Virus record (IMG/VR): IMGVR_UViG_3300023178_000292
Location: 1-22,410 of that record
Source of the DNA: a virus
Length of the DNA: 22,410 bases
Strand: one strand, 5' to 3'
A program made the position numbers and the translations under genes. Below are positions 6,195 through 11,198 of the stretch, one piece after another. The number at the start of each line of letters is the position of its first letter. Position 1 is the first letter of the stretch. A model generated the notes under the pieces. The model was not told the DNA's origin. It saw only the letters and a program-made list of their open reading frames with translations, and ran no database searches.

Positions 6195-6203
6195 CTAGAT
6201 GCT

Positions 6204-6242
6204 ACACCATCGCCCATAGCTAAAAACTGTGGGTTTTGGTGT
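6204..6242 (+). repeat. Repeated two-stem hairpin, copy 1
   Basis: ACACC (6204-6208) pairs with GGTGT (6238-6242), and inside it CCCATAG (6213-6219) pairs with CTGTGGG (6227-6233). TTTT follows the inner stem. The same element, with the same spacing and flanks (ATGCTACACC at the start, ATTTTA after), occurs at 6582-6619. Each follows a stop codon by about 10 bases, so both could be weak terminators or RNA-stabilising 3' ends. Confidence 0.6.
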
Positions 6243-6301
6243 GTCATTTTACGATGGCACTAAATCAAACCAACAATACCTACAAGGTAAGGAAAAAAAC
6301 T

Positions 6302-6571
6302 ATGTTCAATTCAGTAAAAGCAGTAAAAGACTCAAGCAATCGCTCAATGATTGGCGTAATTCAAAAAGGACCAGCACCTGCTCGCGGAACCAATCCAAGA
6401 GGAGTGAGAAAGGATCGCGTCCTGTCTATGCAAAAGGGTGATTGGTTTGTAGATGATATATCGCAGATTGAAAACTGGCGATCTGCTGGGGCTTCCTTTG
6501 CACGAGGTAGCCATTCATGCTACAAGCACCCACAAGATCCAACGCTGTGTGTGTTTGAAATCATCAAGTAA
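6302..6571 (+). CDS. Unknown small early protein, 89 aa
   Basis: Not recognised. The frame is open from 6236, but the ATG at 6302 (MFNSVKAVKDSSN) has the better ribosome-binding site (AAGGTAAGGA), and the earlier start lies within the preceding hairpin. The protein is basic in its first half ('KGPAPARGTNPRGVRKDR') and has 'GDWFVDDISQIENWRSAGASFARGSHSCYKHPQDPTLCVFEIIK' at the C-terminal side, with two cysteines and two histidines but no clear zinc-binding spacing. It sits between two copies of the same hairpin element, which suggests a gene-plus-hairpin cassette like the 5733 gene before it. Confidence 0.6.
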   Translation: MFNSVKAVKDSSNRSMIGVIQKGPAPARGTNPRGVRKDRVLSMQKGDWFVDDISQIENWRSAGASFARGSHSCYKHPQDPTLCVFEIIK

Positions 6572-6581
6572 ACAAAATGCT

Positions 6582-6619
6582 ACACCTCTGCCCATAGGTA
6601 AAACTGTGGGCTTTGGTGT
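6582..6619 (+). repeat. Repeated two-stem hairpin, copy 2
   Basis: ACACC (6582-6586) pairs with GGTGT (6615-6619) and CCCATAG (6591-6597) with CTGTGGG (6604-6610). It shares stems, leading ATGCTACACC and trailing ATTTTA with copy 1 at 6204-6242. The loop and unpaired bases differ, so selection appears to act on the helices. Confidence 0.6.
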
Positions 6620-6632
6620 ATTATTTTAGTTT

Positions 6633-6767
6633 GTAGCAGGGCGGGACGAGGCAAGACTGTAAATCTTGTTGGTCAAATAGGCGAATTGCCAAATAAATAG
6701 AACCCTCTAAAGTTCGTTTGCCGTGGCTCTAGTGTGACCTGGTGAAACTCTAACCACGAACTGCTAC
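6633..6767 (+). ncRNA. Candidate structured RNA with tRNA-Tyr-like anticodon arm
   Basis: GTAGCAG (6633-6639) is perfectly complementary to CTGCTAC (6761-6767), giving a closing 7-bp helix like a tRNA acceptor. Inside, CAAGA-CTGTAAA-TCTTG (6652-6668) is a perfect tRNA-type anticodon arm with a 7-base loop, T at position 33 and anticodon GTA (Tyr). AGTTCGT (6711-6717) can pair with ACGAACT (6756-6762), in competition with two bases of the closing helix. It is not a standard tRNA: it is 135 nt long, and I find no D arm and no T loop where one should be. It may be a tRNA mimic or decoy, or a decayed or interrupted tRNA. Confidence 0.4.
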
Positions 6768-6768
6768 A

Positions 6769-6793
6769 CGCCTAAGCATGGCGTTAAACTGCT
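6769..6793 (+). other. Pseudoknot-like module, copy 1
   Basis: CGCC (6769-6772) can pair with GGCG (6780-6783), and AGCA in its loop (6775-6778) with TGCT (6790-6793), the topology of an H-type pseudoknot. The module at 6889-6915 repeats the same order of elements (CGCC, AGCAT, GGCG, TAAAC, TGCT). Confidence 0.4.
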
Positions 6794-6888
6794 GCTTTGA
6801 CGCTGCTTCAGGGTTGCAAACCTGCGGCAGTATTGAGTAGACCGACATGTCTCTAAACTGTCACTATATAAAACTACTATGTATGTAA

Positions 6889-6921
6889 CGCCCTGAGCAT
6901 GGCGCTAAACTGCTCTTTTTT
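6889..6921 (+). terminator. Terminator-like module, pseudoknot copy 2
   Basis: GAGCA (6895-6899) pairs with TGCTC (6911-6915), followed by six T residues (6916-6921): a weak intrinsic terminator. CGCC (6889-6892) can also pair with GGCG (6901-6904), competing or combining as an H-type pseudoknot. It lies 20 bases before the next gene, so it would stop the early transcript unless read through. Confidence 0.45.
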
Positions 6922-6941
6922 ATTTTAAATAAGGAAAAATC

Positions 6942-7166
6942 ATGTACAAACTAACACTCGCTGCAAAGGATGACCTGACTGGTATAGTGAATACAATCCT
7001 GTACTCTCGGATGCAGATGGATGACTTCGCTAAGCGTGGTCAGTGGAAAAGATATCACAAGGCGCGGGGTGATTTTAATCAAGCAATCGTTGACTTGAAT
7101 GATAAGTTTAATGTAGAAACAATAATTCACAGAGCAATCAAGGAGGAGATAAAAAGAAATGTATGA
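6942..7166 (+). CDS. Unknown small protein, 74 aa
   Basis: Not recognised. The ATG at 6942 follows an AAGGA ribosome-binding site. The protein is helical and basic ('AKRGQWKRYHKARGDFNQAIVDLNDKF', 'IHRAIKEEIKRNV'), without membrane segment or cysteines. Its 3' end overlaps the next gene by 8 bases, so both are probably translated as a coupled pair. The AGGAGGAG for the next gene lies within its last codons. Confidence 0.65.
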   Translation: MYKLTLAAKDDLTGIVNTILYSRMQMDDFAKRGQWKRYHKARGDFNQAIVDLNDKFNVETIIHRAIKEEIKRNV

Positions 7167-7767
7167 ACAACACGCGACCAAGGTTCAAGCCTACTCGCAG
7201 CGTTCTGCCGATAACATGGCTGACACCGTTATCATGGTGCTGCTATCTATTCAGCAGAATTGGCTCACAGTAGGTGAGATGCTTGACGATGTGAGAAAAA
7301 CTAAGCAGGACTCTCGTTTTTTGTGGCGCAGTAAAAAGGCTGGCTACACTTACATCATGACACACAAGCACAAGATTCACTCTCAGATGATGGCGGTTAT
7401 AAATTCGCACAAGTCACGAGATGACAAAGCTCTTTCACTGATGAGGATATTTCTAAGAGTGCCGGGTCTTGGTCTACCAAAGGCTGGCTTTGTGTGTCAG
7501 TTGACCGCTGGTCTTGTTGGGTGCATGGATGTCCACAACATCAAAATGTATGACCTTGACACACGAGTCTTGACCCTAGACAAGAACGTCAAGTCCGAAG
7601 CCAAGATCACAGCTAAGATTCAAGACTATGTAAAACTATGCCACGACTATGGCACGGAGTTTCTGTGGAATAGTTGGTGCGAATATCTGTCAACCAAGTC
7701 TGACAAATGGACAGATGGATTTCATGTTTCAGAGGTACACTACACTTATTTAACAGAGGAGAAATAA
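7159..7767 (+). CDS. HhH-GPD DNA glycosylase-like protein
   Basis: This 202-residue protein has a helix-hairpin-helix 'VPGLGLPKAGFVCQL' at residues 101-115, followed by 'GCMDVHNIKMY' with Asp124. In the HhH-GPD superfamily (endonuclease III, MutY) the LPGVG-type hairpin is followed about 20 residues later by the catalytic Asp, as in EndoIII '...VDTHIFRV'. Here the spacing is one residue shorter. The lysine of bifunctional glycosylases is not in register (Lys108 instead). This makes a monofunctional glycosylase or a DNA-binding relative more likely. No Fe-S cysteine cluster follows. The start uses AGGAGGAG at 7141-7148. It would act in base excision, or cut modified bases in host or rival phage DNA. 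The fold is inferred from this one motif. Confidence 0.5.
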   Translation: MYEQHATKVQAYSQRSADNMADTVIMVLLSIQQNWLTVGEMLDDVRKTKQDSRFLWRSKKAGYTYIMTHKHKIHSQMMAVINSHKSRDDKALSLMRIFLRVPGLGLPKAGFVCQLTAGLVGCMDVHNIKMYDLDTRVLTLDKNVKSEAKITAKIQDYVKLCHDYGTEFLWNSWCEYLSTKSDKWTDGFHVSEVHYTYLTEEK

Positions 7768-7771
7768 TCTC

Positions 7772-8041
7772 ATGACGACATATTTTAAAATACGTGACAT
7801 CGAAGGCAACGTAACCGCCGAAGGCGAGGCTCAGGTCGATGTTGACTTGCCCGATCCCACCGTAGGTATCTTCGCTGAGTCATATGACATCTATAACATT
7901 GTTATAAATAACAAGCGTTTAGACAAGCAACCTAATGCAGTGCTTGAGAATATTATCATCGAACAATTCGTTGATGATTGCGAGCAAGCATACGTAGAAA
8001 GAAAGCTAATGGAGTATGAAAGTGGAAGAAGATATTACTGA
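7772..8041 (+). CDS. Unknown acidic protein, 89 aa
   Basis: Not recognised. The ATG at 7772 has GAGGAG upstream within the end of the previous gene. The first half is probably beta-rich ('FKIRDIEGNVTAEGEAQVDVDLPDP') and the second half alpha-helical ('AVLENIIIEQFVDDCEQAYVERKLMEYESG'). It is acidic overall and has no membrane segment. It overlaps the following gene and belongs to the 6942-8225 group. Confidence 0.65.
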   Translation: MTTYFKIRDIEGNVTAEGEAQVDVDLPDPTVGIFAESYDIYNIVINNKRLDKQPNAVLENIIIEQFVDDCEQAYVERKLMEYESGRRYY

Positions 8042-8225
8042 TGATCTATCAGACCGAGAGTTTCTTGATCTCCTAGAAAGAGATCTTCATGTCTATAACA
8101 ATGGCCCTTGGAGGAGGCGACACATAGAACTAACAGATAACATACGTTACCTACGTAACGGTGTGATGTATCAATCTCTAGACGATATGTTGGAGGCTGT
8201 TTTTAAACAACAAACAAGGGTTTGA
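8022..8225 (+). CDS. Unknown small acidic protein, 67 aa
   Basis: Not recognised. I prefer the GTG at 8022, which has GGAG (8011-8014) seven bases upstream. The in-frame ATG at 8016 has that GGAG only one base away. The protein reads 'VEEDITDDLSDREFLDLLERDLHVYNNGPWRRRHIELTDNIRYLRNGVMYQSLDDMLEAVFKQQ', two acidic helices around a basic centre. The stop codon (8223-8225) overlaps the -35 box of the next promoter, so the early gene group ends here. Confidence 0.6.
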   Translation: MEEDITDDLSDREFLDLLERDLHVYNNGPWRRRHIELTDNIRYLRNGVMYQSLDDMLEAVFKQQTRV

Positions 8226-8250
8226 CTCACGGTTCTAGCCGTGGTAAAAT
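8222..8250 (+). promoter_or_regulatory. Second rightward sigma-70 promoter with spacer palindrome
   Basis: TTGACT (8222-8227) and TAAAAT (8245-8250) are 17 bases apart. The spacer contains the inverted repeat CACGG (8228-8232) / CCGTG (8239-8243), and the perfect palindrome GTAACATATGTTAC starts 4 bases after the -10 box. It should drive the DUF932-like gene and the operon behind it, under the same control as the promoter at 4544. Confidence 0.68.
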
Positions 8251-8251
8251 C

Positions 8252-8276
8252 ATGTAACATATGTTACCTAGTTAGC
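8252..8276 (+). repeat. Operator-like repeat, copy 2
   Basis: The core GTAACATATGTTAC (8254-8267) is a perfect 14-base palindrome. With its flanks it is nearly identical to 4573-4597, and sits at the same place relative to a -10 box. This points to one regulator acting on both promoters. Confidence 0.65.
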
Positions 8277-8348
8277 TATAACAAGTTATAAAGTATAGTT
8301 ATCTAGTTTACATATTTAACCTAAGCAAACTATGGAGAAACAAACGTC

Positions 8349-9278
8349 ATGCACGTAATCAACTTAAATCCAAACCAAAAATACATTGACCAGCTTGAGC
8401 CAGTCACTGACCTACCCACCATCTTGTCTAGTCCTGTTGAGTACATGGACCACAACGGCAACACACATCAAGACCCTAACCGCAAGGTGATCTACACTGA
8501 CAAGAGCAGCAAGATCATCAACGTTGTTAAGAATGGGTTCACCTACGATAACAATCAACCTCTGCCCCTTGTGGAGCTTACTGAGGCGACTTTACTTCAG
8601 TCAGGTGTCTCCCTAAAGGATCTAACAAGAACCGTTCAGATGGCCCCTGATGGCTCTAAAATGATTATCACCTACACCTTACCAGAGTTCTTAATTGATC
8701 TAGGTAACGGTGATATCACACAGTTCCAGATAATTTGCCGTAATTCATATGATGGTACTTGGTGTTTTGTTTTAGAAGCAGGTGCAATCCGCATGGCTTG
8801 TCTCAATGGGCAGGTATCGGTTGACAATATCAGCATGTTCAAGTCCAAGCACACGCCCTCTATCAATCCCGACCACGCCAGACGCAAGATGGTCTTAGCT
8901 ATTCAACAGTTCTATATCGAAGGCGAACGCTGGGCCAGATGGAAGGAGCAATCTGTTACCAACCGCGAAGCACTCCGCACCTTTGCTGATGCTGCTGGCT
9001 GCAAGTTTGTACACGAGAACAACGACATGACTCTCATGGAATTGTTTCAACACAAAAATGTGTACAGCAATCGCTCGCTCATGTACATGTGGAACCAGTA
9101 CACCAACCACGAGCAGCCTAAGCTAGGATCCAACGAGTGGGCTGTGTACAATGCCATGACTCACTGGTCTACTCACGCTCCCGCTGGTCGCAAGACTGAC
9201 GAGAACAACGTGCTCGGTACACTGGTGCGTAGGCAAGACAAGGTACGCAATGCAGTTGCGTTAGGGCTGGCCGCATAG
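8349..9278 (+). CDS. DUF932-like protein, 309 aa
   Basis: The overall pattern resembles phage/plasmid proteins of the DUF932 family, which have no settled biochemical role. Relevant pieces are 'LEAGAIRMACLNGQVSVD' near residue 145, where the family has a conserved Arg/Cys-x-Asn-Gly segment, 'FKSKHTPSINPDHARRKM' near 165-180, and 'WAVYNAMTHWSTHAP...NNVLGTLVRRQDKVRNAV' at the C-terminus, where the family has a conserved W-x-x-YNA-x-T motif. It is preceded by its own promoter at 8222-8250 and a 120-base leader, so it is the first gene of a new operon. TGGAGAAA precedes the ATG. It is soluble by sequence. The product must matter early, given the promoter, but I cannot say how it acts. Confidence 0.6.
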   Translation: MHVINLNPNQKYIDQLEPVTDLPTILSSPVEYMDHNGNTHQDPNRKVIYTDKSSKIINVVKNGFTYDNNQPLPLVELTEATLLQSGVSLKDLTRTVQMAPDGSKMIITYTLPEFLIDLGNGDITQFQIICRNSYDGTWCFVLEAGAIRMACLNGQVSVDNISMFKSKHTPSINPDHARRKMVLAIQQFYIEGERWARWKEQSVTNREALRTFADAAGCKFVHENNDMTLMELFQHKNVYSNRSLMYMWNQYTNHEQPKLGSNEWAVYNAMTHWSTHAPAGRKTDENNVLGTLVRRQDKVRNAVALGLAA

Positions 9279-9279
9279 C

Positions 9280-9753
9280 ATGAACATATTCTTTTTAGAT
9301 AAGTTCCCTATGCGAGCAGTGCAACAGTATTGCGACAAGCATGTGGTCAAGATGATCCTTGAGACAGCGCAGCTTTTGTCTACGGCACATCATGAACTGG
9401 GGTCAGCAATGGCCCCTCATGTTTATAAATCAACACACAAGAACCATCCTTCGGCAGTGTGGGTTAGGTCTGGTCACGGTCAATACGTGTGGGCCTTTAC
9501 TCTGCTGTGCGAGATGTTAAAAGAATACACGCACAGGTACGGTAAGGTACATGCAACGGCTCGCCTAGTTGGGCCGCTGTCAAAAGTACCAGACAGGATA
9601 CCTCGTGGTGTTGAGTGGACTGATCCACCTCAGTGTATGTACGATGAGTGCAAAGCAGATGATACCGTCGAGGCTTATCGTAACTACTATAAAACAAGAC
9701 GCAATGAGATTGATATGCGTTGGACTAAAAGGGAGATACCAACATGGCTTTAA
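9280..9753 (+). CDS. Conserved phage protein of unknown function, 157 aa
   Basis: The opening 'MNIFFLDKFPMRAVQQYCDKHVVKMILETAQLLSTAHHELG' is a pattern I associate with a widespread uncharacterised marine-phage family. It has a conserved Cys-Asp-Lys-His-Val-Val-Lys core at residues 18-24, 'HKNHPSAVWVRSG' around 51-63, and 'CMLKEYTHRYGKVH'-type helices at 75-95. The invariant His, Asp and Lys residues suggest an enzyme, but the reaction is not known to me. Such proteins are sometimes labelled DNA repair glycosylases, which I cannot support from the residues. The ATG lies one base after the previous stop. Its end overlaps the next gene by 10 bases. Confidence 0.6.
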   Translation: MNIFFLDKFPMRAVQQYCDKHVVKMILETAQLLSTAHHELGSAMAPHVYKSTHKNHPSAVWVRSGHGQYVWAFTLLCEMLKEYTHRYGKVHATARLVGPLSKVPDRIPRGVEWTDPPQCMYDECKADDTVEAYRNYYKTRRNEIDMRWTKREIPTWL

Positions 9754-10052
9754 CACTTGAAGAGGCTGCTGAAATTACGGGCTTATCTGTTGGAGATTTT
9801 ATAGACTGGATGCAGACGATGAATGGTCCAGACTATATTATTTCAGAAGATGATGAAGAAGTTTGCGGGATCTACACAGACTCAGACGGAGGTGCAATAT
9901 CAGTAAAAGGTTTCTCAGAGATTTTTGAAGAGAAAGGAGTAACGATAAGCATGATAGAAGATGTTAACTATTGTGATATTGAGGTAGATAGTTTCATCAA
10001 GATGCTTAAATCTATAAATAAAACAACAAAGCATTTACATGCTATGCCATAA
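9744..10052 (+). CDS. Unknown acidic protein, 102 aa
   Basis: Not recognised. The ATG at 9744 has GGGAGA upstream inside the previous gene. The N-terminus 'MALTLEEAAEITGLSVGDFIDWMQ' looks like a small helical bundle that could hold a degenerate HTH. The middle is very acidic ('SEDDEEVCGIYTDSDGG'). There is no membrane segment. The bases around the start (AGAT, CCAACATGGCTTTAACA) are nearly the same as around the start of the gene at 10066. Confidence 0.6.
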   Translation: MALTLEEAAEITGLSVGDFIDWMQTMNGPDYIISEDDEEVCGIYTDSDGGAISVKGFSEIFEEKGVTISMIEDVNYCDIEVDSFIKMLKSINKTTKHLHAMP

Positions 10053-10065
10053 CAGGAGATCCAAC

Positions 10066-10263
10066 ATGGCTTTAACAGAACAGCAAACCGTTTTCTTAGA
10101 TAGCGTTCGTTTTAGAATGACCCCCAAGCTATCTATGTACATCGCTGACTACCTCAGAGAGGAGTTTGAGATTACTCGCAAGGGTGACAGGGGTTACGAC
10201 TTAGACTACGCAATCTGTGATGCAGTAGATGCGTTCAATGGAGGTGCAACCGATGAGTGTTGA
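10066..10263 (+). CDS. Unknown small protein, 65 aa
   Basis: Not recognised. The frame is open from 10039, but the ATG at 10066 has a strong AGGAGA eight bases upstream and gives the product 'MALTEQQTVFLDSVRFRMTPKLSMYIADYLREEFEITRKGDRGYDLDYAICDAVDAFNGGATDEC'. It is predicted mostly helical and soluble. Its end overlaps the start of the next gene, whose GGAGG lies in its last codons. Confidence 0.6.
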   Translation: MALTEQQTVFLDSVRFRMTPKLSMYIADYLREEFEITRKGDRGYDLDYAICDAVDAFNGGATDEC

Positions 10264-10495
10264 ATGTAATATAACTAAAGACAATGCAGACTATTACGTC
10301 GAGGCTTACACAAAAGAAATAGGTACGACTCGTTTGGCCTATGTCGCAGGGTACAGAGATTATTCTTTAGAAGAAGAGCAACAGATAACGCTGATGCTTC
10401 AGTTGAAAGATAAGCTCAGGGATTTTTACTCAACGTATCCTGATGGCGAGGTAACTGTTAAACTAGTTATCAAAGAGGACTACGTGAACGTATGA
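10253..10495 (+). CDS. Unknown small protein, 80 aa
   Basis: Not recognised. I chose the ATG at 10253 (MSVECNITKDN) rather than the earlier 10229, because GGAGG at 10240-10244 is at ideal distance. The fold is probably mixed alpha/beta ('DYYVEAYTKEIGTTRLAYVAGYRDYSLEEEQQITLMLQLKDKLRDF', 'EVTVKLVIKEDYVNV'). It overlaps the lipoprotein gene by four bases (ATGA), which suggests coupling. Confidence 0.6.
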   Translation: MSVECNITKDNADYYVEAYTKEIGTTRLAYVAGYRDYSLEEEQQITLMLQLKDKLRDFYSTYPDGEVTVKLVIKEDYVNV

Positions 10496-10704
10496 AAAAG
10501 ATTCTTATAACATTGTTATTACTTAGCGGCTGTTCAACTATTGAGCAGCCTTCTGATAGCATCAAGTTCAAATCAATATGCGGGGCAACTCGCACCTTGG
10601 TTTGCCTGCCGCAGCACCGTGAGTGTTGGTGTCAGGACCCGCTTGAACTGCAGAGAACAGAAGGAGGCCGTACATGGTACGTCAGCTTAGAAAGGATGAA
10701 GTAG
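10492..10704 (+). CDS. Small predicted lipoprotein, 70 aa
   Basis: The N-terminus 'MKKILITLLLLSGCST' is a standard lipoprotein signal: two lysines, a short hydrophobic stretch, and lipobox L-S-G-C with Cys14. The mature part is about 57 residues with four more cysteines ('ICGATRTLVCLPQHRECWCQDP'), which could form disulfides in the periplasm. It is embedded in an operon of cytoplasmic proteins. Possible roles are a spanin-like outer-membrane partner (Rz1) or a superinfection-exclusion lipoprotein. No inner-membrane spanin or lysin lies next to it, which argues against lysis. The 3' end overlaps the mini-HTH gene by 31 bases. Confidence 0.6.
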   Translation: MKKILITLLLLSGCSTIEQPSDSIKFKSICGATRTLVCLPQHRECWCQDPLELQRTEGGRTWYVSLERMK

Positions 10705-10874
10705 CTGATCTTTTAAAATTAGGTATGAGTAACAGCGACATAAGTGAAACTCTTTTCATGAGTAATAGTACAGTTAAAGGTTATCTGTCACAGATCATGC
10801 AGGAGTTAAATGTTAATAACAGGACACAAGCAGCGCTTGTATTACACGGATTAAAGATATGCAAATTGAACTAG
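10674..10874 (+). CDS. LuxR/GerE-type HTH mini-regulator, 66 aa
   Basis: The protein is little more than one GerE-family DNA-binding domain. 'MSNSDISETLFMSNSTVKGYLSQIMQELNVNNRTQAALVLHG' (residues 18-60) matches the family pattern SNKEIA-x-x-L-x-x-S-x-x-TVK-x-H-x-x-x-I-x-x-KL-x-V-x-NRTQA. No receiver or ligand domain is present, so it resembles stand-alone GerE regulators. AAGGAGG six bases before the ATG is the best ribosome-binding site in this group. It is the only clear transcription factor in the window, so it is a candidate to bind the palindromes at 4575/8254 or 4512-4526. That link is inference. Confidence 0.8.
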   Translation: MVRQLRKDEVADLLKLGMSNSDISETLFMSNSTVKGYLSQIMQELNVNNRTQAALVLHGLKICKLN

Positions 10875-11089
10875 ACACAGATCAGTTAGAAGCAGCAGGG
10901 ATTGCTTACATTAAACAGTGTTACGAAACTCATGTGGAGCTATTAGATGGATGCGAAATATCAGATGAAGATGCAAACAGCATTAAGATGCTTGAAGGAA
11001 TGCTGGCGTATGTTCTTACAGATACTGAACGAGAAGAATATTACTCTTCGCTCCCGTTCAATACTAAACAGACTAGCCTCAACCTTTAA
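10859..11089 (+). CDS. Unknown acidic protein, 76 aa
   Basis: Not recognised. The ATG at 10859 overlaps the end of the mini-HTH gene by 16 bases. Its ribosome-binding site is weak. The product is acidic and helical ('LDTDQLEAAGIAYIKQCYETHVELLDGCEISDEDANSIKMLEGMLAYVLTDTEREEYY'), without membrane segment. A second frame with a likely membrane protein overlaps its 3' part. Confidence 0.55.
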   Translation: MQIELDTDQLEAAGIAYIKQCYETHVELLDGCEISDEDANSIKMLEGMLAYVLTDTEREEYYSSLPFNTKQTSLNL

Positions 11090-11198
11090 AGATATCTTTG
11101 AAGATGTTAAGCTAGGCTACCTGACACCAAAGGAACGGTTTGTGTTGGCAGGTATTGTTACCTTCATTACAATCTTCTTAGCAGTGAGTGCCTTATGA
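11010..11198 (+). CDS. Small single-span membrane protein, 62 aa
   Basis: The last 20 residues ('FVLAGIVTFITIFLAVSAL') form one transmembrane helix preceded by 'KERF' and a basic N-terminal region, so the C-terminus is probably out. The frame is open from 10947, but the ATG at 11010 has AAGGA at a usable distance. The start remains uncertain because the gene overlaps the 10859 gene by 80 bases. The stop overlaps the thyX ATG (ATGA). It could be a holin-like or membrane-anchoring protein. Nothing more can be seen. Confidence 0.42.
   Translation: MFLQILNEKNITLRSRSILNRLASTFKDIFEDVKLGYLTPKERFVLAGIVTFITIFLAVSAL

Larger units (their letters stand above)
6572..6941 (+). other. 370 bp non-coding stretch with dense RNA structure
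   Basis: There is no supportable gene here. It contains the second hairpin copy (6582-6619), a 135-nt structured element (6633-6767), two related pseudoknot-like modules (6769-6793 and 6889-6915), a tRNA-Cys-like loop in a hairpin (6803-6830) and a T run (6916-6921) that makes a likely terminator. This looks like a set of phage non-coding RNAs or processing sites. Confidence 0.55.

Noticed and set aside
6633-6767. Normal tRNA-Tyr gene
   Set aside because: The anticodon arm and end helix fit, but the length (135 nt) is far above the roughly 85 nt of bacterial tRNA-Tyr, the 17 bases before the 3' end strand do not form a T arm, and no D arm is present. Kept only as a structured-RNA candidate.
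6803-6830. tRNA-Cys anticodon arm
   Set aside because: The loop TTGCAAA equals that of tRNA-Cys, but with a 7-base loop only three pairs form (one G-U). The actual stem (CAGG/CCTG inside CTGC/GCAG) needs an 8-base loop, and no other tRNA parts are near. Probably chance.
8145-8159. 15-base repeat CGTTACCTACGTAAC shared with 20692-20706
   Set aside because: Both copies code for Arg-Tyr-Leu-Arg-Asn in unrelated genes with the same codons. Codon preference and chance explain it better than a regulatory site.
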